This document shows, one piece after another, positions 1 to 11,935 of a DNA stretch of 64,000 nt (positions within the stretch are counted from its first letter, which is position 1; each line of letters opens with the position of its first letter). A program made the position numbers and the translations under genes. This DNA is from Isoperla grammatica (taxonomy: Eukaryota; Arthropoda; Insecta; Plecoptera; Perlodidae), in assembly GCA_945910005.1 (NCBI GenBank), contig OX246740.1, positions 49,091,353 to 49,155,352 on the forward strand, read 5' to 3'. The notes beneath the pieces were generated by a model. It was given only the letters and a program-made list of their open reading frames with translations. It did no database searches and was not told the origin of the DNA.

Positions 1-2539
1 AATATGCAAATACCCGTCCGTGCTTGCGCCCGCAAACTACCGGTGCGCATAAAACATATTTCTGCACGCACTTCTTTTATTGCCTCTCTCGGTTACCTAC
101 GGAGACCCATTCATTAGTTTTTATGGGATAGATAGGTGATGTAGGGGCTAATTAGATCTTTGCTGTCTGTGTGCAACCATGAGGCAGGTGAACTAATTTG
201 GGATGTACGGGACGGGTAGGAGTGGGTGGGTCCCTGAGCTGTTGGAGGATCCTTGTAATGTACGGTAGAGAGCACTCGCTGGCAGATGTTGGCGCCGTAT
301 ATTATGGATTTTAGTTCTGTCATTTCCGATACGGATAAGTTAATTAAAAATTTAAATAGAAATGGTTGTGAGACTAAGAAGAAGCGTTTTGTTTAGAAAT
401 ATAAGGGTTGTTTCCTTTTGAATTGTTTATTTGTATTTAAAGTGATAGGAGATATGTAGAAAAGAGCACAGACTCAAAAACAAAACGTGACTCCCAACCA
501 CCTCCCAACTAATACAAATATTAACTGTTATCAATATAATAAACAATACAATGTAACAGAGAAAAGAATCCTAACCTAACAACAATGTAACATTGAAAAC
601 TGGATGAATAGTGTTTCCTAATGCTTAAAGAAACAAAATAGTAATAAAGACAATACGAGCAAGAAAACTAAACTGTCTATCATATAGAAAGAGATAAAAT
701 TGGAGGGAAAAATAACTTGTAAATTAATAGAGGCATATAAGAAAGAAATTGAATAAAGAAGTTGTGGTCAGTGTGTATAGTAGATGGTTGTAAAAGAAAT
801 TTAATTTTTTCAATGTTAACAAAAGTATAACAATTCAGTTCGAGATGTGAATTAATATTGATTACGATTTATTTATAGATCAGTCTACCCTGGCGGTGAT
901 TCAGTAAACTTTGTGAAGCGTATGGATTGGACAATGACACGTGACATGTCACCATGACAGTTCATTAGAAATGTGTAGACCAACAATGATTGATTGCTCA
1001 CAGTGTTCCACGATACACGCCGGCGAAGTGACCGCTGTCTGTTTCTATTAGGCGCTATATAGTTGGGTTACCCACAGTGTGTGTGGGTGTGCGTTCCATG
1101 TTCGAATCTGTGTGTATCACCCACTTATCGGCGCGGAACAACGATTAAGTGGGATGTGACGACACAACCCAGACAACCACTTTGCTAGGTAGTTTCGTTA
1201 TTGTGTATTTTTTGATTCGCAACAAAACACTCTGGAGTGACTATTTTTTTTATTCGGAATTAATGCTATTATCATTTAGAGATAAAGCGCAAAAAACATA
1301 ATCGTTTATTAATTGTATCCACTTTTTTAACCCCCCCACCCCCCCCCCCCACGAAATTCTAGTATTTTAGTATATAATATATTTATTATTTATATTTACA
1401 CCAAATATGTTGTACATTACTATCAGGTATAAAGAGAAATAATAGCATAACATAAAACATAATTTTTTTCCCTGGTTATCAAAACTAATTGACTCTTTTT
1501 TTTCCTTCTTATTTTCTTCTCTCTTTCTTTCTTCTTTCTCTCGGTGACTATCGTGCACCTACGCTCCCTTTTGGAACATTACCCCTTGCTTGGAACTCGA
1601 TACCTCTGGAGTTACACACTTTTAAGTTTTAAGTGGATGCTTTTATCCGTACGTGATTAAAAACTGTGGTGTTTAATAAGGAAAAATAAATAAAAACAAC
1701 GTTAATTAGTAATACAATGCTGAAAATTAAATATGTGTGCACACATACGAGTAAAAAACACACTGATTAAGCTAATTACAAATACGTTGCATGTAAATAA
1801 TTAAGGGCGTAATTAAAGTTATAGGTTGTTGCAAGTTTTTAATAATAGCAGTGATACGAGTCTGCAAACAAAAAATACAAACATAAAATGAAACTGTAGC
1901 ACGTTAAAAATGAGGGAACATGCAAATATGAAAGAGATAAACAAATACATTTACATAATGTTCAAAGAAAAATGCGGAATTCGTCGTAGAATGTAACTAT
2001 ATTAATCAAATCCTGTCGTTTACCCAGAATATATTTCTGTTCGGGGAGATTTGTAAATAAGGTCGTATTCTTATTAACTTTACAGTATGTATTTAAACTT
2101 CCATACCAGTTATTAAAATCTCGGTATTTCTCAATGAAAAAATAGAAATTACTCGTGTGCTAGTAAAATATTTCATTACACAGGAAATTTCCGAGATTGA
2201 ACTGGATAAAACCACGATTATTGCGAAGATACGAAGATATGATATGATGGAGGGAAGAATAAGATTTAATCGTCAGTAATTAGAACTCGTATGAATGCGA
2301 TAAGCCAACTAACTTCGATCATCAACTATACGGTAACATTTTACAAGTTACAAGACGAACAGAACCAGGTATGATGGAGAAAGGTTGGGTAACCTCTCGA
2401 TTATAGATGAATTCAAAACCGAGAACGCAAGCGAAAATCTTAAACCCAGTATTTTTTTTTTTTTATGACTGAAACTGAAAATTAATCCTTAGCTTTTGTT
2501 TTAATGTTTATTTGCAACTTTAAACCACGCGAAAATTAC
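1..2539. other. AT-rich non-coding stretch, no gene seen
   Basis: All frames are closed by frequent stops and the open frames are short and compositionally biased. The only notable item is a C-rich run at about 1330-1352. No splice-flanked exon, repeat with clear ends or RNA gene was recognised. Confidence 0.6.
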
Positions 2540-3196
2540 GGTATTTTATTGATATACTTTGGAATACTTCAAGATATTGAAAAAGTGATTAATATTCGAC
2601 GGGCAGTGGCGTATCCAGGATTTTGGAAACGGGGGGGTTTCAACTCATATTATAGAGAGTGTAACCAAAAATAAACGGGGCCCCCCGGGAAAATTTTCTC
2701 GTCAAGGTCATTTTGGTGCAAATCTGTGCATTTTACAGCAGCCAGTGTTAATACACAGAAATAGAATTATAGAGCGATGTGTGCATTTATAACAAAAACT
2801 AATGTCTTTGGTATATAATACAAAAATACTGTATATTTAACTTTCCATTTGTTTTCTATCCAATGCAATTTCCGCTTTTCCTTTGCGAAAGGGGGGGGGG
2901 GGGGTTTCCCCCCCCTCCCCCCCTTGGATACGCCACTGTCGACGGGATTTGGTTTTGTATCAATCAACTATATCAACAATAGATGACGGATTCACAATCT
3001 TTCAAATATTGTTATCATTGCGATTGTCATTTCAGTGAATTCAAGAATGTATAATAAAAAATAAAATAACAATTATTGAAACGATAACAGTTCTTTTTAC
3101 TTTTTAACTTCATTGTTTATCTCATTCAAAACTAAATCAAGGATATGTATTCCTTTTCAATACCTTGAAGCTCTCTCAAGACATCAATATAGGACG
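2540..3196. mobile_element. Foldback repeat (family A), split by a hAT-type MITE
   Basis: The left end (about 2540-2595) contains the core GATATACTTTGG..CTTCAAGATATTGAAAAAGTGATT, and the reverse complement of the right end (about 3140-3196) reads almost the same, with CTTCAAGGTATTGAAAAGG. Without the inserted 2604-2938 element the unit would be about 315 bp. The phrase ATTTGGTTTTGTATCA just inside the left arm recurs in related copies near 18.9 kb. This marks an interspersed, non-coding foldback family with no transposase. The exact ends and target duplication are not clear. Confidence 0.6.
2604..2938. mobile_element. hAT-type MITE, 335 bp
   Basis: The element begins CAGTGGCGTATCCA and ends with the exact reverse complement TGGATACGCCACTG. 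It is flanked on both sides by the same 8 bases, TCGACGGG (2596-2603 and 2939-2946). An 8-bp duplication with CAG..CTG ends is the signature of hAT transposons. The inside has no coding capacity and carries long G and C runs (2891-2930), so this is a non-autonomous copy. It landed inside an older foldback repeat, which gives the relative age of the two. The perfect duplication suggests a fairly recent insertion. Confidence 0.9.
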
Positions 3197-5048
3197 TTAT
3201 TTTGGAGAGTCAGCCCCCTCTGTACCCTGAACGAGAGCCAGAACTTATTTTATTTGAAGGTTCATTTGGATCTTATTTCATTGTTTTAAAAGTGTGGATT
3301 ACGTTGGTAAAAACCTTCATCGAGATTCAAACCCGTCTTCCCTCTAATAAGAATCCACGTGTTAACTGTTAGCAATGAGTTGTTTATGTGGATTATATCA
3401 ACATTGGAAAGCTCAGCATTAACATAAGGTTCAGTCCCACGCTCTGTATAATTTGTTATCCGTGGTTGAATATCTGATTCTCACCCATGAAAATATTGTT
3501 TCGCCAAATCAGTTAAAACAACAGCAACACTGCGCTACACCAAGAAGAAAACAAATGGGATGGGTCGCTTGCATATTAGCAAACAGAATACTTGGAATAA
3601 TCCTAGCATTAATTTAATTACTTCACCATTGTACAATACAAACTGCTAAATGGCTCCCTAACCTCCCAACCCAACCCCTTCCCGTAACTATGGCAACTAT
3701 ACACACGAAAACAGCAACGAAATTTCTCCACCATTTATCCTCTTCTCCGTTGAAATTTTTAAATCCCCCCCACCTACAATTCTGTTTCTGTCCACTAGTT
3801 TGCATGCCATCCTTTTCAATCTAGCGTCTCTTTTAAATTTAATTTACCGTCGTGTTTTGTCTAATCTACCATAGATTCGTACAAGACCCACCCTCTCTCC
3901 CCCCCTCCACGCACACAAGCAGCGAACGCACAAGCTAATCCAGATTACGCCGGCATTATTTCAGAGAGAAGAATCGTTCGTATATAAGCAGACTATTCTC
4001 TTAATTATAATCCGTAGATATAATCCCCTCTCTCTCTCCTCCACCCTCTAGTACGTCTCAATCACGTCCAGAGAGCGATCTAGGCGGCGCAGAGAAAAAA
4101 CCACTGCCAGGTGGGTGGTCTAGCTCTTAACACATTGCATGTCTTGCACCATCCCTCGGCAACCCACCCCACAATAATATTAATGTTAATTACATGTGGA
4201 AGCCACGTAAGGTCAGTTTCATCATTATCGGGACATTATAAGGGTAATTTTCTTTGAATTAGGCCGGCCGAGGCAGTGGTCATTTCGTTTTTCGTCTACG
4301 GATACCCCCCAAGAATAGAGTTAAATTAAAAAGAAATTTATTGTGGAAATATGCGCGCCCTAATCGTGGGCAATTGTCTTGACACTCTTAGGGTGGTCCT
4401 TATCTTTTGTATGCAACCCCCATTGTCTGGTGATGGGCTGAAGTGATTAATTCAAGCCCACTAGCAGACATCACACGAAGCTATATAGCTGGCGAGTTAA
4501 CCACATGGTTATGCATGTATATATTTTATGATCATCATTAGTATTAACGTGTATTTTGTCTATATTATTTCTAGGCAATTTGCATATTATGTTGCCGAAA
4601 TGTGTGTGTATTCAATTTCGCGCTTGTTATACACACATTATGTTATGATACGGATGAACCATATTGTGTGTGACTCGTATACTGGGACCACTAGACCGCA
4701 ATTAACATTCAACAACATTACAATTGTTTTGACAATATAGTTTTTAATACTATTAGGGTATGGGTTTTATCTTAGAGCAGAGATGTAGGACAGAGGATAG
4801 TTTAAAGATAGTTGATAGCAAACTATAACAGAAAGCTCGTATACTTAAAAACCCTGATACAATTTAGTAGACACGAGACATAATAAGGAATGTATACAAA
4901 GAAATAGAACATTGAAGAGAACATAATAGTGATGTTATTATCTTAGAAAAAAAAAATCAGTACAATTCTGATAATTGCTAGCTACGTTCTATCTTTGTTG
5001 CTTTTTTGCGTGATTCAAATATACAGCTTGACAACAATAAACAATTCT
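3197..5048. other. No gene recognised
   Basis: Mostly AT-rich sequence. A pyrimidine-rich, slightly more GC-rich part lies at about 3880-4130 and includes CTGCCAG followed by GTGGGT, which could be a splice donor, but no open frame leads into it. The short open frame at 4528-4740 has no recognisable domain. Confidence 0.5.
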
Positions 5049-5079
5049 TAGTTGTTGTTGTTGTTGTTGTTGTTGTTGT
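5049..5079. repeat. (GTT)n microsatellite
   Basis: An uninterrupted run of about ten GTT triplets. It is a simple sequence repeat with no sign of being coding. Confidence 0.95.
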
Positions 5080-5469
5080 GAGTTTTGACATTTACACAAC
5101 TGTGTCAACATTCTATCTTAACATTCCGAGTCCTGTTGTGAAGATAAATAGCAAATACATACAATTATAAATGTTTTATCCCACGATGACAGTCACGTGT
5201 TGATAGATATTGACTGATGAGTATCTGTCCTCGCTGTCTTGGTAACATACGTGACTGCTGTGTGAGGTAACTCCGCTGTTGATGCTTCGAGTCGTGTCCT
5301 GACTTCGACAGGTTCCACATGTTACAACGTTCGATACAGCCTAAAGACTCCCCCATTGGGACGAAACTCAACGCATGTCGGTTCGACTCTATAACTGGGC
5401 CAGATTCACAAGAGTTCCTAAGGTCCAGTCTTATACAATGTCCCAATAACTACTTATTCGTCAAATAGC

Positions 5470-5497
5470 TTGTTTTCTCCATGGCAACCACCAATCA
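5470..5497 (+). repeat. Copy of a CCATGGCAACCACCAATCA repeat end
   Basis: The 28 bases from TTGTTTTC through CCATGGCAACCACCAATCA are nearly the same as the right arm of the inverted repeat at 45028-45138, and the left arm is its reverse complement. The 20 bases before it also resemble the sequence before the 45-kb copy. It is therefore a solo end of the same MITE-like family. The CCATGGCAAC core resembles half of an RFX X-box, but the repeat context is enough to explain it. Confidence 0.5.
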
Positions 5498-5570
5498 AAA
5501 CCCTTGAAATCCTCCAAATAGCTTAATATTGCTACAAATAACTTTCTGATAAGGAGATTGTAAGACCGGC

Positions 5571-5789
5571 CCTAAGTCTTTTTTTGGTCTTAACTCTAAG
5601 ACCGGCCTAACTTTGAACCTCTTGTGAATCCAGGCCGATGTCTGAGAGCGAATTGTAAAACATATTATTGGATTGTTCATTGCGTCTTTGTTCCGATCAG
5701 GAATAACTTCTTCATGGGACAAGGGCCTGGACTCACACGACGTTCAAAGTTAGGCCGGTCTTAGAGTTAAGACCAAAAAAAGACTTAGG
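5571..5789. mobile_element. Hairpin (foldback) repeat with 66-bp arms
   Basis: Positions 5571-5618 and 5742-5789 are perfect reverse complements over 48 bases, beginning CCTAAGTCTTTTTTTGGTCT. The match continues with a few changes to 5636 and 5724, leaving a loop of about 87 bases. The phrase CTTGTGAATCCAG occurs at the inner ends and again just outside at about 5794. A related piece lies at 5396-5436. This looks like a non-autonomous foldback transposon whose true outer ends may extend beyond the perfect core. No coding potential. Confidence 0.75.
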
Positions 5790-5819
5790 ACCCCTTGTGA
5801 ATCCAGACCCTGGTGTACA

Positions 5820-6090
5820 GGATCTTTTTAAATTCATAGAAAAGCAAATCCCGGTGTGAATAACTTCTTCAGTATCGTGGACCGTACTCAAGATATCAAT
5901 AAAGAAACATTAATTCTGTGATTTTTGTTAAATAGCAACCTTGTTTTGATTAACGCAGATCAGCTGTCCTAAAAGCATCACTATATTTTAATTTTTGATT
6001 AATGCAACACTAGATAAATGCATGAGTAATTCTAAAAAAAGGCAGATAAAACATACATACACTTCACAAAACTTGAATCAATTGACGGCG
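5820..6090. repeat. Fragment of foldback family A and AT-rich DNA
   Basis: Around 5870-5920 the sequence TTCAGTATCGTGGAC..CAAGATATCAATAAAG resembles the ends of the foldback family at 2.5 and 19 kb. The second arm is not obvious. Nothing else is recognised. Confidence 0.35.
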
Positions 6091-6299
6091 TCCTATATAT
6101 TTCGTTTCCCGTGTTGTGTTTCCCATCACGGGAGGTCGTCATTCACTCAGTTTCGCTGTCAACTCGATACCCAGTCCACTGCTAATTGTTTTACCGGACG
6201 TGAGGTTGTGAATTGTGTGATTCGAGAGAGTGTTATTTCCCGCGCGGGCAGTGTGTGTGAATTACAAAGCAGGACTGAACTTTAACTCCTGTGGGTCAC

Positions 6300-6401
6300 A
6301 TGAAATCGTGTGTCCAACGGGATCATCTGTCACTTGCAATCATCGCCCTCGTCGTACCCCCCTCCCACCCCGTCATCGTCGACCTCCTCAACGCGCTGCA
6401 G
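6300..6401 (+). CDS. Possible first exon encoding a signal-peptide-like N-terminus
   Basis: An ATG at 6300 opens 34 codons that end exactly at CAG before GTAGTC, a plausible splice donor. The peptide starts MKSCVQRDHL and continues with a hydrophobic run (LAIIALVV, residues 12-19), like a secretory signal or membrane anchor. Twenty-four of the 33 codons after the ATG end in G or C, a strong contrast with the AT-rich surroundings. A second possible donor lies at 6424 (ACAG before GTTACG), which would add VVDGDRT to the exon. The frame stays open to about 6521, so it could also be a short intronless ORF. No downstream exon was identified and no family is recognised. A chance GC-rich island, or a promoter-proximal 5' UTR, are the alternatives. 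Confidence 0.3.
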
Positions 6402-6524
6402 GTAGTCGACGGCGACCGAACAGGTTACGAAGATGTACGAGCGTGTTCGCGACCCCCGCAGATTTCGGGTTTCTTTTCGTGTATATTTATTTACCTGCCT
6501 GCTGAGAAATATAGTCATTAAAAA

Positions 6525-9500
6525 CTTTTTTTTTTTTTAAATAAATAATAAAAGAAAAATTCACATTTAGAATCTACCCACTCAGTAACGAAACTGATTT
6601 CCAGTGGGGGACTTTAATTTAAAGCGACTAAACCAACCCTGTAGGTCCCGAACACCATCGACAAGTGAGCGATAACCAATCAAAGATAGATATTTCAAAT
6701 ACGAAACATATGAATCAGTGATTGGACGGTGCGAACACCTGGGGACAATTAATGTCAGAATCAACAAGGCCAATTCAGAACAACTTTGAATTTATTGAGT
6801 GCTTCGTTGCTAGGACGGCAAATAAGAAATGTAATAAGGTTGGTTTCAAAATAGGATGGAATATAATCGAATATGAGTTGACGAAAAGATCGAAGCTGTT
6901 CAACAAGATTTCGAGCCCCCGATAGCGTCAGGCACGACATTGGCTAAAACGTGGAAACTATTCGACAGCAGTTGTTGCAATAGTTTGACCCGACTGGAGA
7001 TCGAACAGAGAACGTCCAATCACAAAATCTACTATTTAAACAGTATTAATTATTTGCTCCTTCGTAATACTATGAAAAATGAGAAAGAGTTCGAGATAAC
7101 TTCACCAAAATAAACATCGAACCCCATAATTTTTTATCGTGAAGGGAATCCCATAAGAGACTTGCAAATTTGTGTTGTGTTTTTTGATAATTTAAATCTA
7201 AACACAGACTATAATGTACTTAACATCGACCGGGTCTCGAGCTTAGATTCCCCGGCTAGGTACTGGTTCCCATGCACTCCTCATGAGCTACTGTTGCCTT
7301 ATGATGACAGCTAATTGTTACTTGTGCTATGTGTCTGTATATTATTATGAAGTGGAAAATACAGATGTTTTTAAACTACTTTTCTTATTCAACAGGTTTC
7401 ATCACCGGTCCAGCGCTTTCCTTCAAACAAGCCAACAGTAAGTCCACCTTTAATTATAATCTCGGTTAGGCTACGTTTATTTCTCCCCTACCCTATCATT
7501 TTAGAGTAGCGACATAGAAATTAAATTTCAAGCCAATGTCAGGAAATACGGAGCATGTTGTAGAAAGTAAAGGGTATTGAAAACTAGCTGTCCCCTCCAG
7601 CGTCATAATGGGTGCTGTCATAAAGTGCGTATATACCTCAACTACTTGCCAGCCACCTGTAGAAGCCGACAGACAGGCGTTCCATTGTAGCGACTATGAT
7701 TGACGGCTTAATAGCACCCAACAAGATGTATCCATATCACATCTTTGGAATTTGGTATTGTGAACTTGTCTATCATAGAGTACAACGGCGAGGCCACAAG
7801 TAATGGGTGTCCAAATATATGGTCCCGTTTTTTGAAATATGGCCAATCCTGGCAATAAAACATAATCGAAGGTATTTTGAAAATATTCCTTCGAGCAGGT
7901 ATGCGGCAGATATTGTGGGTAAACATGCATTTTTATTTCTTAATAACGCGTTCGTCGATGGACATTGATTTTATGAACATAGTTTGTTTTAGATCAATAA
8001 CTTCTGAAATTTTGACAGTACACAATTTGAGAATTATGTTACTTTTCAAACGTTTTATAAGAAGTATAAAAAGGTTCGTTTCTTCATCTCTTCTTTCCGT
8101 AGTCAAACTCGTGAACACCTGAAACATTTAAATTATTAGCATTTGACAGGAGTTAACTTCTTGCCGTTATTGAACCCTTTTCTTCCGTTCTATACTAAAT
8201 CCTATTTTAGCTTTTCTTTCTTGCTTTCGACTTTTGCCGGCCAAGTTTACTTTGCACACATATATATGTAGATGTACGTGTTACCATTCCACGTGGATGG
8301 AAATAAAATTATACTTTTTAAATTCCAACCGACTTAATGGTTTCGCACTCGCACCAACCTTTGCACACGGAACAGAGAAACTCATTATCTCAAACATTTG
8401 GTAGCATTGTAAAGTGCAAGTTATAAAAACTCTACATAATGGTATACCGACCGAGACTTGAGAATTCTTTCTTATATATACGGGTAAAGTAAGTTTACTC
8501 GGAATGTATACTAACTTTTCTGTATGTTTCCAACAAACAATATGCCAACAATTTTCGAACACAGCTCCGCGTAGTTACAACCCGCGGCTTTAATCTAATT
8601 CCCGTAAAATCCCTCTCAATTCTTCTCGAAACAGGTGCAAAACTAAAATGTTATCTTTTACCCGGGGCGAAAAGTACATTCAAGGGGAAGTTTTAGGGCA
8701 GGGCTTTGTGTTTTTAACAGAAAGACTTCTTGTACGGTGATTATTAGGAAACCCTCGACTGAACTTCGATTCAATTATGATTTGAAATTCGATTACGCAG
8801 GAACTTGAGACTGTTTAATAAGGAGGTGGATCCTGTCTTTTCTTATCCTCTGAAACCCTCACAGTTTTACCGCAACCCAATCAGCTTGGGGGGATGGGCT
8901 TGTCGTATTGAACGATTGTTGTTTTCAGCGGGAAAGTAAGAGACTTGATTATCGGTAACGTAAATGGTGGCAGCAGTGGGATCTGAATCTGTAGCCCCAG
9001 GAGACCGTGAATTACATCATTATTATTAATGGAATTTTTTTTTTCATCAACAGGAGAATACATACAATACATAAAATGAATAAATCGAACTTTATTAAAG
9101 CGCGGAACGCCTGTGACGATTTGAGTATTTACATCATTAACGGAGAGGGGAATATCGGTCGTTATTCATGAATAATTGCACTAAATTTGATTTAATTTAC
9201 TTTAATCATTAGTTCAATAAAAATTTATACCTTTTCGTGGAACTTAAAAAATAAACAATAATCGATAATAAGGTATACTAATTATCATTGTTCTTGTTGC
9301 TGTAATGGACTGCAATTTATTTAAAAGCAAAGTAATGGGATCTGGAAAGAGATGTTTGCGTGTTACAATCCAATTCTTACACCACTCGCTATAATTCAAA
9401 CGTTATATTTTGAGGTTAATGTCTCGACATTAATAGATACATTATACGTGCATCGAGTATTGCTTCGTTGCTCCATTTCTGCTTTGACGGGTGATCGTGT

Positions 9501-11480
9501 TTTGAATATCACGCCTGAAGCGACGGTGGCTAACCTTGTCGCCATTCAAGCCTATCGCTATAATTGTCTCAATAAATATTGGTTTACTCTGGAATATATT
9601 CACATGCATTTTACATTAGTTTTTTGTACAATTTTACTCGGATAACAAATTTTGTTATCTGAATAAACTAGAAAATTCTATCATTTTCCTGTCGTGTGTA
9701 TTTATTCGCAAGTTTTACATAAACCGGGATCAACATTCACAGAATAATAATCTAACCTAAACTAACATTTTATATAATTTCTGTAGGAAATGTAAATACC
9801 ATTATGATATTTCGATATGTCTCGAGGAATATCAAACGCTTTTTCTCCTTCTGTTTGGAAGCTAACCAAAATGCTTTACTATGGTATGAACGTGAATTTG
9901 AATTTCGAGAGGTATTAATATTTACGCTATTATTTCTCTTTTTGGTCTTCGTACTTGGCGGTAGACGCAAAGTTATTAAATACGGGTTATCACAGAAGTC
10001 GGAATAAACCAACGAAGATAAAATGCTTTCAACGTAGGATTTAATAATTTCACCATGAAACACCGTCTCTTATTTTGTTGGGCTAATCCCTTATACACTT
10101 GCCACCTTTAAGCCGGTGTACATGTTGTAACTGATTGGTGGGTCTGAACTCTAAACCCACGTTCTGTTGGACACACGCTTGCCTTGGGTCAAGGATTAAT
10201 AACACAGACATCCAGACATGTTACACCCTATAAACATTATTATATACCAGACTCTGCACTTACTCCAGTGTGCATTGTTTTAGTTTCGTTTTGGGACACG
10301 CGCTTCTGTTGGAGAAAGTGTATTATGACCTCCTTCTTACTAACGCTCAAACAATAGTGGTATTGTTGTAAGGTCAACTTTAAGTTATTTTTCATTGTAT
10401 CCAAAAACATCTAACATGATTTATACCTTAGTGAGAATGTTTCAAACACATCAGTAATGGTGTGTTAGTTTTCAATTTGGTATTTACGTTTATGTTAGAG
10501 AGATCAATATAGTGACGACATATACAGCTAAACACGAAACTATAGTAAGGGTTAAGACGAGGGTTTTAGGATTTGTTTATAACGTCAAAAAAAATTGTTT
10601 ACGAAATTAGAAATTGTGACTTTTTAACTGTCATTTAAGCACTTTGTGTTTTGCGTTGTCGTTTGTGAATATACATCTATATAATTTTTCATAGTTCCTA
10701 AGGACCTACGTGTAAATTTAAACAAAAATTAGATACGACAATATTTTTATAGTTTAAAAAATGACTACCCGACTATTTAATCAAAATGTACACGATCGAA
10801 ACTATTCTTTGTGTTTCAATTACAAGTATGCAAAATTTCAACAGACATGTCAAATTCTTCTTCTTCGAGTTGGAAAACTTTTTCACTTTGAGGTCAACGG
10901 CGTCCTATGAATCCTGAACTATCCCCCCCCCCCCCCCCCCCCGACCTATCCACCAGACATCCATTATGTCAGCTCTCCTCAGACATTCTCTCCTCCACAG
11001 TCGTGTCCTCACACAGCCCATCCATCAACTCATCAGTCATTATAACTGTTGGCGAATTATTAGCGGATCCCATCCGTGCAAATGTTTTATCGATAATTTC
11101 GCGACCGGTTCGCTATAAGATTCATTGGATCGGTCGGTGATAGTCGAGTGTGGTGCGTGCCGTGTCCGCACGCAGCGCTCTAGGCACTGAACCGGTCCAA
11201 CTTGGTAATTTAACAATTCGTGGTCGGTGCGAATAATTAATAATAAAAACTCATCTCGTACATCTTTTGTGATGGTGGTGGTGGATGTGGTGCGAATTAT
11301 TGTGTGGAATTATTCGTTTCGCGCGAAATAAATCAGTGCGGTGGCTCGTTGGTGTAATTGCGGGCGAGTCTTGTTTATGGTCGACGTGTGGAGTTCTGCA
11401 CACGATAGGATGGTATATTGGCCAGATGTGTGAACAGTGGGCAGGGGGGGGGGGGAGGGGGTCGTACCTGAGAGCTACCT
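6525..11480. other. Long stretch without a recognisable gene
   Basis: Short open frames such as 9352-9645 and 9770-10063 have no domain, no signal peptide and no convincing splice context. At 8881-9030 a segment vaguely recalls SINE sequence but the Pol III boxes are not clear. A run of 20 C lies at 10923-10942, and a moderately GC-rich, CpG-containing region at 10900-11480 ends with G runs at about 11442-11461. This last part could be an upstream regulatory or 5' region, but I see no exon. Confidence 0.45.
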
Positions 11481-11488
11481 ACTACAGA

Positions 11489-11678
11489 TATATAAAACCT
11501 AGTAGTTGGACTATAAACTGTTCCTTGTCAAGATCAAAGAATTCAAGACGCAATATTTCGAGCCCTAATCAGAGCTCTTCCAAATGGAAGAGCTCTGATT
11601 AGGGCTCAAAATATTGCGTTTTTAATTCTTTGATCTTGACAAGGAACAGTTTATAGTCCAACTACTAGGTTTTATATA
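11489..11678. mobile_element. 190-bp near-perfect hairpin
   Basis: The two halves, 11489-11582 and 11585-11678, are reverse complements with only a handful of mismatches and a 2-base loop (AA). The arms begin TATATAAAACCTAGTAGTTG. RNA from either strand would fold into a duplex of about 94 base pairs. Such a structure could be a MITE that lost its loop, the product of an inverted duplication, or a source of small interfering RNA. No target duplication is evident and there is no open reading frame of note. Confidence 0.85.
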
Positions 11679-11805
11679 ACGTTTTACTTGTTCTACTATG
11701 TTTCCGTCTTTTAATTACCTACTACAGAGTTCCTCGTTTGTGACGACTTATTCATAGTAATCGATAGAATTAATTAATTAATTTTTCGTTTAGGAATACC
11801 CGTTA

Positions 11806-11935
11806 TAGGGTGCACACCGCAGCTTTGTCTAATGTGCCCCTTCTATTAGGCCATTAGGGTGTTTGGATAGCTGGGAAGGAATGTCCAAGGGCTGATAGCA
11901 GGATTCAATCCCAGCATTACTCGATATAGGTAACA
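11806..11935 (-). mobile_element. SINE body fragment
   Basis: On the minus strand this region has AATGCTGGGATTG..CTTGGACATTCCTTCCCA, which also occurs in the body of the tRNA-headed SINE at 20757-21020. The tRNA-like head is not evident here, so this is a truncated copy of the same family. Confidence 0.5.

Noticed and set aside
16..60. Possible bacterial or organelle origin
   Set aside because: No ribosome binding sites or dense ORFs; instead SINEs, MITEs, splice-like signals and LINE tails, which indicate an animal nuclear genome.
6230..6505. Arginine/proline-rich frame overlapping the signal-peptide candidate
   Set aside because: It is the shifted reading of the GC-rich exon candidate; the sequence is low complexity.
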